Source of the DNA: Streptomyces sp. SID13031
GTDB taxonomy: Bacteria; Actinomycetota; Actinomycetes; Propionibacteriales; Kribbellaceae
Length of the DNA: 64,000 nucleotides
Direction of reading: 5' to 3'
Assembly: GCF_010548305.1 (NCBI RefSeq)
Contig: NZ_JAAGLV010000024.1
Coordinates: forward strand, 62,001 to 126,000
The position numbers were made by a program, and so were the translations under genes. This document shows, in pieces, positions 1 to 10,151 of the stretch (positions within the stretch are counted from its first letter, which is position 1; each line of letters opens with the position of its first letter). The notes under the pieces were generated by a model that worked only from the letters and a program-made list of their open reading frames with translations, had not been told where the DNA came from and did no database searches.

Positions 1-276
1 GAGCACCTTGCGGGCGGCGTTCACCGAGCTGAGCATCTTGCCCGGGACGGCGAACAGCGCCGGCGTGGGTTTGCGCGGCAACGGGACGGGTGGGATCAGC
101 TCGAGCCGGTAGCCGGCCTCGGGGACGACCCGGACCTCCAGGCCACGCTCGGTCCCGAGGGCGATGATCTCGATCGTCGGGTCGATCCGGCGCAAGGCGT
201 CGGCGGTAGCGATCAGGGGGGAAGTATGGCCGGCGGTACCACCACCGGCCAGGACAATGCTCGGCACAGCTTTCAA
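1..276 (-). CDS. murG: MurG, N-terminal part (runs off left edge)
   Basis: This is the start of UDP-N-acetylglucosamine--N-acetylmuramyl-(pentapeptide) pyrophosphoryl-undecaprenol GlcNAc transferase, which makes lipid II from lipid I at the inner face of the membrane. The visible N-terminus reads [19 protein letters not shown], carrying the glycine-rich GGGTAGH loop typical of MurG, followed by an [10 protein letters not shown] stretch. A TTG at 276 overlaps the ftsW stop (TTGA), and a GTG at 267 in the same frame is also possible. A GGGAG motif lies just upstream and could serve either start. It is last in the visible mraZ-to-murG run, as expected for a dcw cluster. About 92 codons are present and the catalytic C-terminal domain lies outside the window. 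Confidence 0.93.
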   Translation of the reverse strand, partial: MKAVPSIVLAGGGTAGHTSPLIATADALRRIDPTIEIIALGTERGLEVRVVPEAGYRLELIPPVPLPRKPTPALFAVPGKMLSSVNAARKVL

Positions 277-1568
277 CGCTCCCGCGTGTTCTCACGGCCA
301 GTACGGCCAGGTGTACGCCACGAAGACATCCACCCGAACCGAGGCCGCCTGGTCTCCTTGAGGGCGGCCTGCGCGCCGGGTTCGGCCTTCGCGAAGGACA
401 GCAACATGCCGATCGCGATCAGCGTCGGCAGCAGTGCGGAACCACCGTACGACAAAAGCGGGAGCGGGATACCCACGATGGGTAGCAGTCCGATCACGGC
501 GCCCAGGTTGACGAGCGTCTGGGCCATCAGCCAGACGGTGATTCCGGCGGCCGCATAGCGGACGAAGGGGTCCGAGTTGCGGGTCGCGATCCGGACGCCG
601 ACGTAGGCGAGCATCAGGAACAGCGCGAGCACGGTGAGTGACCCGATCAGCCCGAGCTCCTCACCGATCACCGAGAAGATGAAGTCGGTGTGCGCCTCGG
701 GCAGGTTGCCCCACTTCTGCCGGCTGTTGCCGATCCCGACACCCCACCAGCCACCGGTGGAGAGCGCGTAGAACGAGTGGTACGCCTGCCAGCCGATACC
801 GCCGGGGTCGGCCAGCGGGTTGGTGAAGTTGAGCAGCCGGTCCATCCGGTGCTGCGCGGTGGTGACGAAGTACGCCGCGATCGCGCCGACCACGACGATG
901 GTGGCGACGAACAGCCGGGTCGGTGCGCCGACGATCCAGATCATCCCGATCATCACGGCCATCAGCACCAGCGCCGTACCGAGGTCGTGCTGGCCGACGA
1001 CAAGGGCGATCACCAGACCGCAGACCGGCACCATCGGAACGAGCAGATGCTTCCACTGGGTCAGCAGTTTCTGCTTGCGGGCGTACAGATCCGCGCACCA
1101 CATCACCAGCGCGAGCTTGGCGAACTCACTCGGCTGGAGCTGCAGCGGTCCACCGAGGTTCAGCCAGTTCGTGTTGCCCTTGACGCCGACGCCGAGTCCC
1201 GGCACGTAGGTCAGGACGAGCATGAACACCGACCCGAGCAGCGCGACGTACGCGAGCATCCGGAAGTGCCGGGGCGTCATCCGCGAGGCGACGTAGGCCA
1301 TCGGCAGGCCGACGCCGACCCAGATCAGCTGGCGGTAGAAGATCGCGTACTGGTTCTGGTTGTTGGCCCGGTACGACAGCACGCTGGACGCGGACAGCAC
1401 CATCAGCAGCCCGAGCACGAGCAGCAGGCCCGTCGCGCCGAGCAGGATGTGGTACGACGTCAGCGGCCGGTCGAGAACGTCCCTGATCGCCGCCAGCCAG
1501 GGGCGTTCGGTCGCCTGCGGAGCGTTGTCCTTCGACTGCCCCTTCGGCTGATCCGTGATCGTCGTCAT
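273..1568 (-). CDS. ftsW: FtsW, lipid II glycosyltransferase of the divisome
   Basis: SEDS-family polytopic membrane protein of 431 aa that polymerises lipid II at the septum together with the class B penicillin-binding protein FtsI. About ten hydrophobic segments are visible. The SEDS signature is present near residues 340-395 ([15 protein letters not shown], then a [13 protein letters not shown] stretch). The N-terminal 30 residues are hydrophilic and probably cytoplasmic. A strong Shine-Dalgarno (GGAGGTGATC) precedes the ATG. It lies 15 bp after murD and its stop overlaps the murG start, so translational coupling is likely. FtsW and RodA are close relatives; position in the dcw cluster supports FtsW. 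Confidence 0.96.
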   Translation of the reverse strand: MTTITDQPKGQSKDNAPQATERPWLAAIRDVLDRPLTSYHILLGATGLLLVLGLLMVLSASSVLSYRANNQNQYAIFYRQLIWVGVGLPMAYVASRMTPRHFRMLAYVALLGSVFMLVLTYVPGLGVGVKGNTNWLNLGGPLQLQPSEFAKLALVMWCADLYARKQKLLTQWKHLLVPMVPVCGLVIALVVGQHDLGTALVLMAVMIGMIWIVGAPTRLFVATIVVVGAIAAYFVTTAQHRMDRLLNFTNPLADPGGIGWQAYHSFYALSTGGWWGVGIGNSRQKWGNLPEAHTDFIFSVIGEELGLIGSLTVLALFLMLAYVGVRIATRNSDPFVRYAAAGITVWLMAQTLVNLGAVIGLLPIVGIPLPLLSYGGSALLPTLIAIGMLLSFAKAEPGAQAALKETRRPRFGWMSSWRTPGRTGRENTRER

Positions 1569-1583
1569 GCGATCACCTCCGGA

Positions 1584-3023
1584 TCAGTTGTCGCCCAGCC
1601 GCAGTACGGCTTCGGCGAAGGCGTCTCCGCGGGCTCCATAGTTGGCGAACATGTCCCAGGAAGCGCAGCCAGGCGCGAGCAGCACGGTGTCCCCCACCTG
1701 CGCAAGCTTCGTCGCCTCCCCCACCACGGTCTCCATTGCACCAGTGTCCGTTGACTCCACGGTGATCACCGGGACATCTGGCGCGTGTCGGGCAAGTGCT
1801 TCGGCGATCACAGCCTTGTCCTGACCGAGCAGTACGACGCCGCGCAACCGGTCCTTGGCAGCGATCACGAGCTCGTCGAAAGTCGCTCCCTTCGCCTGTC
1901 CACCGGCGATCCACACCACGTGGTCGTAGGCGAGCAGCGAAGCCTGCGCCGCATGCGGGTTGGTCGCCTTGGAATCATCGATGTAGTTGACCTCGGCAAC
2001 CTCACCGACACTCGCGATCCGGTGCGCATCGGGCCGGAACACCCGCAGCCCGTCACGGACGGCAGATGCCGGTACGCCGAACGCTCGCGCCAGCGCGGCC
2101 GCCGCCAGCGCGTTCGCGACATTGTGCGGCGCCGGCGGCGTGATGTCGGCGATCGAGGCGATCTCCAGCGCCGAGCTGGCCCGCTGCTCGACGAAGGCAC
2201 GGTCGACGAGCAGGTCGTCGACGAGGCCGACCATCGAGATCGCCGGCGTACCGAGAGTGAAGCCGACCGCGCGGCACCCCTCGATCACGTCCGCGTCCTG
2301 CACCAGCTGCTCGGTCGCGGGATCGGCGACGTTGTAGACGCAGGCGACCTGGCAGTTCTCGTAGATCTTGCCCTTCGCCAGCGTGTACGCGTCCATCGAG
2401 CCGTGCCAGTCGACGTGGTCGGGCGCGATGTTCAGTACCGCGGCCGAGTGCGCCGACATCGAGTCGGTGAAGTGCAGCTGGTAGCTGGACAGCTCGACCG
2501 CGATCACGTCGTACGGCTCGGGGTCCATCACGGCTTCCAGCAGTGGCAGCCCGACGTTGCCCGCGGCAACGGCACGGTGGCCGGCCGCGGTCAGGATCGA
2601 GGTCAGCATCTGGACCGTCGTGGTCTTGCCGTTGGTGCCGGTGATGCAGAGCCAGGGCGCGGCGTTGGCAGGATCGCGCAGGCGCCAGGCCAGCTCGATC
2701 TCGCTCCAGACGGGGATCCCGCGCTCGACGGCGGTCGCGAGCAGCGGCGCGTGCGGCGGGATACCGGGTGAGGTGACGACCACCTCGACGTCGGCCGGGA
2801 GCTCCGCGGTACTACCCGCGCCGAGCTTGATGGTGGCGCCCAGCGTCTCGAGGATCTGCGCCTTCTCGCGCAGCGCCTCGTTGTCGCGGTCGTCGAGCAC
2901 GGTGACGTGATCGGCACCGGCCTGCAGCAACGAGTCGGCGCAGGCATAGCCGGCCGTACCGAAGCCGAGGACGACGAACCGCGTCGTCGCCCAGCCGTCG
3001 TCGGTCCGTGTCGTGAGGCTCAT
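1584..3023 (-). CDS. murD: MurD, UDP-MurNAc-L-Ala:D-Glu ligase
   Basis: Cytoplasmic Mur ligase of 479 aa that adds D-glutamate to UDP-MurNAc-L-alanine using ATP. It has an N-terminal Rossmann-like domain ([16 protein letters not shown]), the central ATPase loop [12 protein letters not shown] and the Mur ligase C-terminal domain with a [10 protein letters not shown] motif. An in-frame extension to 3071 exists, but the ATG at 3023 overlaps the mraY stop as ATGA, matching the tight coupling of this cluster, and gives the usual family length. It is the third of the Mur ligases in transcript order (murE, murF, murD). Confidence 0.96.
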   Translation of the reverse strand: MSLTTRTDDGWATTRFVVLGFGTAGYACADSLLQAGADHVTVLDDRDNEALREKAQILETLGATIKLGAGSTAELPADVEVVVTSPGIPPHAPLLATAVERGIPVWSEIELAWRLRDPANAAPWLCITGTNGKTTTVQMLTSILTAAGHRAVAAGNVGLPLLEAVMDPEPYDVIAVELSSYQLHFTDSMSAHSAAVLNIAPDHVDWHGSMDAYTLAKGKIYENCQVACVYNVADPATEQLVQDADVIEGCRAVGFTLGTPAISMVGLVDDLLVDRAFVEQRASSALEIASIADITPPAPHNVANALAAAALARAFGVPASAVRDGLRVFRPDAHRIASVGEVAEVNYIDDSKATNPHAAQASLLAYDHVVWIAGGQAKGATFDELVIAAKDRLRGVVLLGQDKAVIAEALARHAPDVPVITVESTDTGAMETVVGEATKLAQVGDTVLLAPGCASWDMFANYGARGDAFAEAVLRLGDN

Positions 3024-4096
3024 CCGGCCACCCATTCCGCGTAGAACAAGCCGAGCCCGGTGGCGACGCACAGGCCCGAGATGATCCAGAACCGGATCAC
3101 CACGTTCACCTGTTCCCAGCCGAGCATCTCGAAGTGGTGCTGCAGTGGCGCCATCCGGAACAGCCGTTTGCCCACCCCGCCGGCGCGTTTGGTCACCTTG
3201 AACCAGCTCACCTGCAGGATCACCGAGGCGGTGATGATGACGAACAGGCCGCCGAGCACCAGGACGAGCAGCTCGGTCCGGGTCATCACCCCGAAGCCGG
3301 CCACCGCGCCACCCAGCGACAGCGAACCGGTGTCACCCATGAAGATCTTGGCCGGCGAGGCGTTCCACCACAGGAAGCCGAACAGCGCGCCGGTGAGTGC
3401 TGCCGCGACGACGGCCAGGTCGAGCGGATCCCGTACCTCGTAACAGCGGGCCTCGGCCATCGTCTTACAGCTCTGGTTGGACTGCCACACACAGATCAGC
3501 GTGTACGCGCCGAACACCATCATCGACGCGCCGGTGGCCAGCCCGTCCAGGCCGTCGGCGAGGTTGACTCCGTTCGACATGCCCGCGATCAGCAGCAGGA
3601 TCCAGATCACCACCAGCACCGGCACCAGGTGCAGCCACTCGATGTCACGGATGAACGAGATGAACGGCGAGGCCGGCTTCTGGCCGCGCTCGTCGGGGAA
3701 CTGCAGCGCCAGCACCGCGAAGGCGACCGCGACCATCGTCTGGCCGGCCAGTTTCGCCTTGCTGCGCAGGCCCAGGCTGCGCTGCCGGAAGATCTTGATG
3801 AAGTCGTCAAGGAAGCCGACCGCGCCCATCCCGGCGAACAGGAACAGCACCAGCAGCGCCGACGCGCTCGGCGCCCGCCCGGTCAGCAGCTTCGCCGCGA
3901 AGTAGCCGACGATGGTCGCGATGATGAAGACGGTGCCGCCCATCGTCGGCGTACCGCGCTTGGTGTGGTGCGAGGTCGGGCCGTCGTCACGGATCTCCTG
4001 GCCGTAGCCGCGGCGGGCCAGCAAGCTGATCGCCGAGCGGGTACCGAGCAGCGTCAGCACCATCGAGATGGCACCGGCGAACAGGATCGAGATCAC
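3020..4096 (-). CDS. mraY: MraY, phospho-MurNAc-pentapeptide translocase
   Basis: Integral membrane enzyme of 358 aa that transfers phospho-MurNAc-pentapeptide from UDP to undecaprenyl phosphate, giving lipid I. Around ten membrane segments are visible. Family motifs are present: [18 protein letters not shown] near residue 40, [21 protein letters not shown] near residue 185 and an H-rich LQHHFE motif near residue 310. I chose the GTG at 4096 because it overlaps the murF stop (GTGA) and follows a GAGGAGG Shine-Dalgarno. The longer open frame to 4249 would lie inside murF. Confidence 0.96.
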   Translation of the reverse strand: MISILFAGAISMVLTLLGTRSAISLLARRGYGQEIRDDGPTSHHTKRGTPTMGGTVFIIATIVGYFAAKLLTGRAPSASALLVLFLFAGMGAVGFLDDFIKIFRQRSLGLRSKAKLAGQTMVAVAFAVLALQFPDERGQKPASPFISFIRDIEWLHLVPVLVVIWILLLIAGMSNGVNLADGLDGLATGASMMVFGAYTLICVWQSNQSCKTMAEARCYEVRDPLDLAVVAAALTGALFGFLWWNASPAKIFMGDTGSLSLGGAVAGFGVMTRTELLVLVLGGLFVIITASVILQVSWFKVTKRAGGVGKRLFRMAPLQHHFEMLGWEQVNVVIRFWIISGLCVATGLGLFYAEWVAG

Positions 4097-5502
4097 TGCG
4101 AAGCCTCCTCGAGCAGGGCGGTCGCCAGCCGGTCGAGGCCGACGAACCTGGATGCCTTCACCAGCACCACGTCTCCCTGCTGCAGTTCCTTGCGAAGCAG
4201 CTCGAGCGCTTCGTCCATGCTGTCGACGTACGCCGACTCGTTGCCCCACGATCCTTCCAGCGAGGCGCCGAGGTGGATCGACCGGGCCCCCTCACCGATC
4301 ACCAGCAGCCGCTGGATGTCCAGCCGAACGACGAGACGGCCGATCGCGTCGTGCTCCTCGATGTGGCTGTCGCCCAGCTCACCCATCGGGCCGAGCACCG
4401 CCCAGGTACGGCCTGTTCCGGTCTGCGCCATGCGGGCCCGGCCGATCGCGGCCAGCGCCTTGAGCGCGGCCCGGACCGACTCGGGGTTGGCGTTGTAGGC
4501 GTCGTTGATGATCGTCACGCCGTCCGGACGCTCGTGCACCTCCATCCGCCACTTGGAGGCGGCCGTCGCGGTGCTGAGCCCCTCGGCGATCTGCGCCGGC
4601 GTCAGCCCGACTGCCTGTACTGCGGCCGCGGCGGCGAGTGCGTTCGCAACTTGGTGTTCCCCGACGGTCTGGAGCTGAACTGCGTGCTCCTCGCCGCCCA
4701 GGTGCAGGGTGAAGCCGGCCCGCCCGAGCGTGTCGAGCTCGACTTCGGTGGCCCGGACGGTCGCCTCAGGAGCATCGCCCCAGAGCACGACGCTCTCGGC
4801 GGTCCGGCTCGCCATCGCGGCGACGCGCGGGTCGTCGGCGTTCAGGATCGCGGTACCACCAGGAAGTACGGCCTCGATCATCTCGCCCTTGGCGACGGCG
4901 ATCGCGTCCTGGCTGCCGAACTCGCCGATGTGCGAGTGGCCGACGTTCAGCACCAGCCCGACCTTCGGCGGCGTGATCCGGCACAGGTAGGTGATGTCGC
5001 CGACGTGCCGGGCGCCCATCTCGGCGACCAGGTAGCGCGTGGCCAGATCCGCCTTCAGCGCGGTCAGCGGGTGCCCGATCTCGTTGTTCTGCGAGCCCAC
5101 TGCGGCCACGGTCGGGCCGTACGGCGCGAGCAACTGGGCGATCAAGTCCTTGGTGCTGGTCTTGCCCTGGGAACCAGTCAGGCCGATCACGGTCAGCTCG
5201 GGCAGCTGGGAGATGACGAGCTTCGCGAGCTCACCGATCGCCTGCTGGGCGTCCGCGACGACGATGCAGGGGCTGCCCTCGACCGGCCGGGTGGTGATGG
5301 AAACGGTCGCGCCGGCCGCGGTCACCGCGGGGACGTACTCGTGCCCGTCGACGTTCTGCCCGGCGAAGGCGACGAACAGCCCGCCCGCGGTGATCTTGCG
5401 GGAGTCGATCTCGACGCCGGCGTCGACGACGGCCGCCGGGTCCACGCCGACCAGCTCACCGCCCACCGCTGCGGCGATCTGAGCACAACTGACGGGGATC
5501 AA
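4093..5502 (-). CDS. murF: MurF, UDP-MurNAc-tripeptide:D-Ala-D-Ala ligase
   Basis: Cytoplasmic Mur ligase of 469 aa that adds the D-Ala-D-Ala dipeptide to complete the UDP-MurNAc-pentapeptide. The ATP loop reads [11 protein letters not shown] near residue 110. The central and C-terminal ligase domains follow, with an [15 protein letters not shown] motif near residue 335 that is characteristic of MurF. The ATG overlaps the murE stop (ATGA), and the stop overlaps the mraY start. Length matches the family. Confidence 0.96.
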   Translation of the reverse strand: MIPVSCAQIAAAVGGELVGVDPAAVVDAGVEIDSRKITAGGLFVAFAGQNVDGHEYVPAVTAAGATVSITTRPVEGSPCIVVADAQQAIGELAKLVISQLPELTVIGLTGSQGKTSTKDLIAQLLAPYGPTVAAVGSQNNEIGHPLTALKADLATRYLVAEMGARHVGDITYLCRITPPKVGLVLNVGHSHIGEFGSQDAIAVAKGEMIEAVLPGGTAILNADDPRVAAMASRTAESVVLWGDAPEATVRATEVELDTLGRAGFTLHLGGEEHAVQLQTVGEHQVANALAAAAAVQAVGLTPAQIAEGLSTATAASKWRMEVHERPDGVTIINDAYNANPESVRAALKALAAIGRARMAQTGTGRTWAVLGPMGELGDSHIEEHDAIGRLVVRLDIQRLLVIGEGARSIHLGASLEGSWGNESAYVDSMDEALELLRKELQQGDVVLVKASRFVGLDRLATALLEEASQ

Positions 5503-7040
5503 AGCGCTGCCTCTTTCGTCGCCGCGATCAGCTCGCGGACGGTCTGCCGGTCGTCGAACGGGTGGATCACACCGCCGATTTCCTGGCCGGTTTCGTGGCC
5601 CTTGCCCAGCACCAGCACGGTGTCGCCGGGTCCGGCCAGTTCGATCGCGGTGGCGATCGCCTGACGGCGGTCACCGATCTCTTGCAGGTCCACGCCGGGG
5701 ACGGCGGCGCGCGCGCCCTCGATCGCGGCGGCGCGGATCGCCGCCGGGTCCTCGCTGCGGGGATTGTCGTCGGTGACGATCACGATGTCGGCCGCCCGGG
5801 CCGCCGCCGCGCCCATCCCGGGTCGTTTGCCGGGGTCGCGGTCGCCGCCGCAGCCGACCACGGCGAACAGCCTGCCCTTGGTGGCCGTCCGGGCGGCTCG
5901 CAGCGCCAGCTCGACCGCGTCCGGCGTGTGCGCGTAGTCGACGATCACGCTCAGGCCGTCAGCCCGGGTGAAGGTCTCCATCCGGCCCGGTACGGCGGCG
6001 TTCTGCAGCCCGGCAGCGATCGCCTCGGCCGGTACGTCGATCTGCCGCAGCATCACGGTCGCCAGCAGCGCGTTCGCGACATTGAAGTCGCCGGGCAGCC
6101 CGATCTCGACCGTCAGCGTCTCGTCGGGGCCTTGGATGTCGATCACCGTGGTGCCGTGCTCGGACTGGTGCGTCCCACCGACAGTCCAGTCAGCATCAAG
6201 CGTCGTCGACACGGTCACCAGCGGTACGACCGTCTGCGCGGCGAGCCGGCGGCCGTACTCGTCGTCGATGTTCACCACGGCCAGGTCGCAGCGCTCGGGC
6301 GTGAAGAGCGAGGCCTTGGCGGCGAAGTACTCCTCGAACGTCTTGTGGAAGTCCAGGTGATCCTGGGTGAGGTTGCTGAACCCGGCGACCGCGAACCGCG
6401 CGCCGTCCACCCGGCCCATCGCCAGCGCGTGGCTGGAGACCTCCATCGCGCACCAGTCGACGGCCCGCTCGCGCATCACCGCGAACAAGGCCTGCAGGTC
6501 GGTGGCCTCCGGCGTCGTCCGGGCGCTCTTGACCGCCTCGTCGCCGATCCGGGTCTCGATCGTGCCGATCAGGGCCGACTGACCGAGCGTGCGCAGTACG
6601 GAGTCGAGCAGGAAGCTCGTCGTGGTCTTGCCGTTCGTGCCGGTGATGCCCAGTAGGTGCAGCCCGCTCGTCGGTTCGCCGTAGATGTGGCTGGCGACGG
6701 CGCCCAGCACCGCGCGCGGCTTGGCGACCACCAGGACGGGCAGGCCGGTGGCTCCCGCCCGCTCCTCTCCCTCCGGATCGGTCAGTACTGCGACGGCGCC
6801 GGCTGCCTGCGCATTGGCGGCGAAGGCTGCTCCGTGAGCCCGGGCGCCCGCCAGGGCGGCGTACAGGTCACCGGGGAGGATCGATCGCGAGTCGAGTGAC
6901 ACGCCGGTCACGAAGACGTCGGCGAGGTCCGTCGAAGGCGTGGCTCCGGCGGTCTGGACGAGGTCGGCGAGTGCGACCGGTACGGTCCGTTGCGGCCTGA
7001 TCGCGGCAACGGCTCCGCCTGCGGCGGTTGGGGTGGACAC
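5499..7040 (-). CDS. murE: MurE, UDP-MurNAc-L-Ala-D-Glu:diaminopimelate ligase
   Basis: Mur ligase of about 513 aa adding the third peptide residue. The ATP loop is [14 protein letters not shown], and the substrate-specificity loop reads DDNPRSEDP. A DNPR motif is characteristic of diaminopimelate-adding MurE rather than lysine-adding enzymes. The start is uncertain. GTG at 7040 gives a normal N-terminus but has no clear Shine-Dalgarno. GTG at 7094, 18 codons upstream, overlaps the ftsI stop (GTGA) and would fit the coupling seen between the other genes of the cluster. The frame stays open to 7634 inside ftsI, which is not credible coding. Confidence 0.94.
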   Translation of the reverse strand: MSTPTAAGGAVAAIRPQRTVPVALADLVQTAGATPSTDLADVFVTGVSLDSRSILPGDLYAALAGARAHGAAFAANAQAAGAVAVLTDPEGEERAGATGLPVLVVAKPRAVLGAVASHIYGEPTSGLHLLGITGTNGKTTTSFLLDSVLRTLGQSALIGTIETRIGDEAVKSARTTPEATDLQALFAVMRERAVDWCAMEVSSHALAMGRVDGARFAVAGFSNLTQDHLDFHKTFEEYFAAKASLFTPERCDLAVVNIDDEYGRRLAAQTVVPLVTVSTTLDADWTVGGTHQSEHGTTVIDIQGPDETLTVEIGLPGDFNVANALLATVMLRQIDVPAEAIAAGLQNAAVPGRMETFTRADGLSVIVDYAHTPDAVELALRAARTATKGRLFAVVGCGGDRDPGKRPGMGAAAARAADIVIVTDDNPRSEDPAAIRAAAIEGARAAVPGVDLQEIGDRRQAIATAIELAGPGDTVLVLGKGHETGQEIGGVIHPFDDRQTVRELIAATKEAAL

Positions 7041-7090
7041 GGGCCCAGAGGCTACCGCTCCGGACCCGGTGACACCTACCTGACCCGGCG

Positions 7091-9514
7091 TCACCAGGTC
7101 AGCGGGACGTTGGGCGCCTTCGCCCCAGTCGGCGGTACGGCGTACTTCTGCAGTGCGTAGCTCATCACGTCGCGGAACACGGGACCTCCCTGGAAACCAC
7201 CACCACGCCCGTTCGTCGGGTTCTGCAGTACGACGTACGTAACGAAGCGTGGGTTGTCGGCAGGAGCGAATCCGGCAAAAGAAGTCGCCCACTTGCAGTA
7301 GCCCTCGCACCCCTCGCCGGTCTCCTGGGCGGTACCGGTCTTGCCCGCGACCCGGTAGCCGGCGATCGCGGCCTGGAGCGCGCTGCCGCCGTCCGCGGTC
7401 ACCGACTCCATCATCGTGGTGACCTCCTTGGCGGCGGTCTCGCTCACCACCCGGCGGGACGGGCCGGCCGGATTCGGGATCTCGTTGCCGTTGGAGTCGA
7501 CGTAGTTCTTGACCAGCTTCGGCGGTACGTAGACGCCGCCGTTGGCGACCGCGTTCACCGCGGCGGTCATCTGGACGGCGTTCGCGGCGATGCCCTGGCC
7601 GAAGGCGACGGTCGAGCGGGTCAGCTCCTGCCACTCGTCGCCGGGCGGCATCTTGCCGCGGCTCTCGCCGGGGAAGTCCAGGCCGGTCGGCTCGCCGAAA
7701 CCGAAGTCGTGCAGGTACTTCACGAACTGCGGGATCGGCATCTCGCGCGACGCGATGATGGTGCCGACGTTGGACGACTTGGCGATCACGCCGGCGATGG
7801 TCAGCTTCAGCGTGCCGTGGTCGAAGTGGTCCTTGATCTTGCGCCGCTGCACCGTGATGCTGCCCGGCACCTCCAGCTTGGTGTCGAGCGAGATCTTGCC
7901 GGCGTCGGCGAGCGCGGCCATCGTGACGACCTTCTGCACGCTACCCGGCTCGTAGATCTGCTCCAGTGCGTTGTTCTTCAGCGACTGGCCCTTGAGCGAC
8001 TTGTTCGGGTCGTAGGTCGGGTAGTTGGCCATCGCCATCAGGTCGCCGGTCTTCACGTCCATGACGACGACCGTGCCGGACTCTGCCTTCCACTGCTTGA
8101 CCGCCGACTCGATCCGCCTCTCCGCCATCCACTGCAGGTCAGAGTCCAGGGTGAGCTGCGCGCTGACGCCAGGCTTGGGCTCCTCCACCGTGTGGTCGGC
8201 GTTCGGGATCTTGTTGCCCTTGGTGTCGACCTCGTACATCGCCTTGCCGTCCGAGCCGGACAGCTTGTCGTTGAGCCCGTACTCGAGCCCGGCCAGGCCC
8301 TTGCCCTCGGCACCGACCACGCCGACGACGTTGGCGCCGACGGTCCCGAGCGGGTGGCTGCGGATCGGGTCCGACTCGGTGAACAGGCCGACCAGCAGCG
8401 GCGCCTTGGCCTCTTTCAGCTTGCCCTTGTTCTGCTCGCTGATCGCGGCGTTCTGCTTCTTGATCTCGGCCTCGATCTGGTTCCAGGTCTGCGGGCTGAC
8501 CTGGTGCGCGAGCAGCACGTAGCGCTTCTTCAGGGTGAGGTCGGCGTAGAACTTCGCGTACGTCGTACCGGGGATCTTCGAGGTCAGGATGCCGGCCAGC
8601 GCGGCCGCGACGGGCGCGGTCTGGGTCGGGTCGGCGGTGATCGCCACCGCGTCCTCCGACACCGACAGCGGGATGCCGTTGCGGTCCAGGATGGCGCCGC
8701 GGGTCGCGTGCAGCACGAACGGCTTGGTGTTCTCCTTGGTCGCGGCAAGCGCGTACGAGTCCGGGTCGACACCCTGCAGCAGGATCAGCCGGCCGGCGAA
8801 CAGCGACAGCACGAAAGCCATCACGCCGAACGTCATCCGCAGCCGGAGCGCCGGGCGCCCGAGCTTCAGCGTGCGCGGCGGCTTCTTGTCCTTCGGCTTG
8901 CGCGGCGGACGGCGGTTCTGCGGCGGACCCTTCCTGGGATTACGGCTAGGGGTGCCACTGGCCGAGCGCTTGCGCGGCGGCTCGCCGGTACGCCGGGGTG
9001 CGCCGCTGGCGGCCTTCACCGGGCGCGCGGCAGAGGTCTTCTTCGCAGTACGCCGAGGCGCATCGCCAGCAGCCCGGCGGGGCTCACCGCTGCGGCTGAC
9101 AGCCTTGCGAGGCTCTCCTGAACGACTGGCGGACTTGCGAGGCTCTCCCGTGGCCTTGCGAGGTCCAGTCGCCGCCTTACCGGGCCCTGCCCGGCGAGCA
9201 TCCGCGCCCGGCCCCGCACGGCGAGCGTCTCCAGCGTCGGGCCGCTTGCGGCCGCCCGGCTCTGCGCGAGACGAGGCGGCTCCCTTCCGGGTCTCGCCAC
9301 CGGCCTTGTCGCCTGCGGCGGCACGGCGGCGGCCACCGGCCTCTCCGGCGCCTGGGCGCTGCGCGCCCTCTCCCCCGCGCTTCGGGCGGGGTGTGGTTGA
9401 ACCGGTGCTCTCTGTAGCTGACGGGCGGCGCGGCGGGGTAGCTCGGCGCGGTGGTTCCCGGCCGGGCTCGCCGCCGCGCTTGCGTGGCGGCTCGCTGCCC
9501 CGTCGCTCCGTCAT
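7091..9514 (-). CDS. ftsI: FtsI (PBP3), septal transpeptidase with long basic tail
   Basis: Class B penicillin-binding protein that cross-links septal peptidoglycan with FtsW. The 807 aa protein begins with about 220 residues rich in Arg, Lys, Pro, Gly and Ser, including repeats of the type SGEPRKA. A membrane anchor follows at about 227-247, then a PBP dimerisation domain and the transpeptidase domain. The active-site motifs are visible: SVQK (Ser near 524), SSN (AKSSNVGT) and KTG (GKTGTAQ near 726). Actinobacterial FtsI proteins are usually nearer 600-700 aa, so the disordered cytoplasmic tail is unusually long. ATG start, 4 bp after ftsL. Confidence 0.95.
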   Translation of the reverse strand: MTERRGSEPPRKRGGEPGREPPRRATPPRRPSATESTGSTTPRPKRGGEGAQRPGAGEAGGRRRAAAGDKAGGETRKGAASSRAEPGGRKRPDAGDARRAGPGADARRAGPGKAATGPRKATGEPRKSASRSGEPRKAVSRSGEPRRAAGDAPRRTAKKTSAARPVKAASGAPRRTGEPPRKRSASGTPSRNPRKGPPQNRRPPRKPKDKKPPRTLKLGRPALRLRMTFGVMAFVLSLFAGRLILLQGVDPDSYALAATKENTKPFVLHATRGAILDRNGIPLSVSEDAVAITADPTQTAPVAAALAGILTSKIPGTTYAKFYADLTLKKRYVLLAHQVSPQTWNQIEAEIKKQNAAISEQNKGKLKEAKAPLLVGLFTESDPIRSHPLGTVGANVVGVVGAEGKGLAGLEYGLNDKLSGSDGKAMYEVDTKGNKIPNADHTVEEPKPGVSAQLTLDSDLQWMAERRIESAVKQWKAESGTVVVMDVKTGDLMAMANYPTYDPNKSLKGQSLKNNALEQIYEPGSVQKVVTMAALADAGKISLDTKLEVPGSITVQRRKIKDHFDHGTLKLTIAGVIAKSSNVGTIIASREMPIPQFVKYLHDFGFGEPTGLDFPGESRGKMPPGDEWQELTRSTVAFGQGIAANAVQMTAAVNAVANGGVYVPPKLVKNYVDSNGNEIPNPAGPSRRVVSETAAKEVTTMMESVTADGGSALQAAIAGYRVAGKTGTAQETGEGCEGYCKWATSFAGFAPADNPRFVTYVVLQNPTNGRGGGFQGGPVFRDVMSYALQKYAVPPTGAKAPNVPLTW

Positions 9515-9518
9515 CCGA

Positions 9519-9692
9519 TCATCCCCCGGTCGTCGTGTTGGCCCCAGTAGTCACAGGCGGCTTGGTGGTCGTCGCCGGCGGCTTGTTCGCATTCGCGGGC
9601 GGCTTGTTACTGGTGGCAGGCGGCTTGGTGGTCGTGACCGGTGGCTTGTTGGTGGTCACCGGCGGCTTCACTGGCGGCTTCACCGGTGGCTT
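9519..9692 (-). repeat. KPP-encoding degenerate repeat in ftsL 3' end
   Basis: The 3' end of ftsL encodes eight KPP units spaced by 1-6 residues of Thr, Val, Asn or Ala. At DNA level this appears as recurring GGCGGCTTGG/GGTGGCTTG units on the plus strand. Such repeats can expand or contract by slippage. They may form an extended periplasmic tail or a wall-spanning spacer (inference). Confidence 0.7.
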
Positions 9693-10151
9693 GGGCACCA
9701 CTGGCGTAGTACCAGCCACCGTGCCCGGGCCGAACATCGTCGCCGCCGTTCCCGCCTTGCCCTCGGCCGGTACACCGAGCACCTTGCCGTCGGACAGCCG
9801 CAGGAACACCGGGTTCGGGTTCGGCACCATACCCATCAGCACCGCTCGGTCCGCCAGGTGCTGCGGCGACTCCAGCGTGCGGACCTGCTTCTCCAGCTGC
9901 TCCTGCTGGTCGCGCAGCTGGTCGGCCTGGTTGTTGAGGCTGGTCACCTGGAACGTGCCGCGCTGCAGCTCGGTGTTGAGCAGCAGCAGGCCGACCAGGC
10001 CGGCCGCGAGCAGCGCCACCACGAAGATGACGAACGGCATCCGCGGCGGCCGGAAGGGCGCTCCGTAGACGACGCGGAGCTTCGGCTCCTGCTTGGTCGC
10101 CGGCTGGGCCGGCGTGACCCGTGCCTTCGACGGGCTGAACACAGTGCTCAT
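9519..10151 (-). CDS. ftsL: FtsL-like septum protein with KPP-repeat tail
   Basis: Bitopic division protein of 210 aa in the ftsL position between rsmH and ftsI. It has a basic cytoplasmic N-terminus, one membrane segment at about 39-58, and a Q/L-rich heptad-like coiled coil at about 62-95 as in FtsL/DivIC proteins. A short conserved-looking stretch (ADRAVLMGMVPNPNPVFLRL) follows. The last 57 residues are a low-complexity tail with eight KPP units separated by Thr/Asn. FtsL bridges FtsQ/DivIC to FtsW/FtsI. The start ATG overlaps the rsmH stop by one base. The sequence is poorly conserved in general, so identity rests on topology and position. Confidence 0.85.
   Translation of the reverse strand: MSTVFSPSKARVTPAQPATKQEPKLRVVYGAPFRPPRMPFVIFVVALLAAGLVGLLLLNTELQRGTFQVTSLNNQADQLRDQQEQLEKQVRTLESPQHLADRAVLMGMVPNPNPVFLRLSDGKVLGVPAEGKAGTAATMFGPGTVAGTTPVVPKPPVKPPVKPPVTTNKPPVTTTKPPATSNKPPANANKPPATTTKPPVTTGANTTTGG

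Noticed and set aside
690-1754. Long open frames antisense to murD, ftsW, mraY, murF and other genes
   Set aside because: They are driven by GC-rich third positions, have Arg/Gly/His-rich translations with no family features, and lie opposite strongly supported genes.
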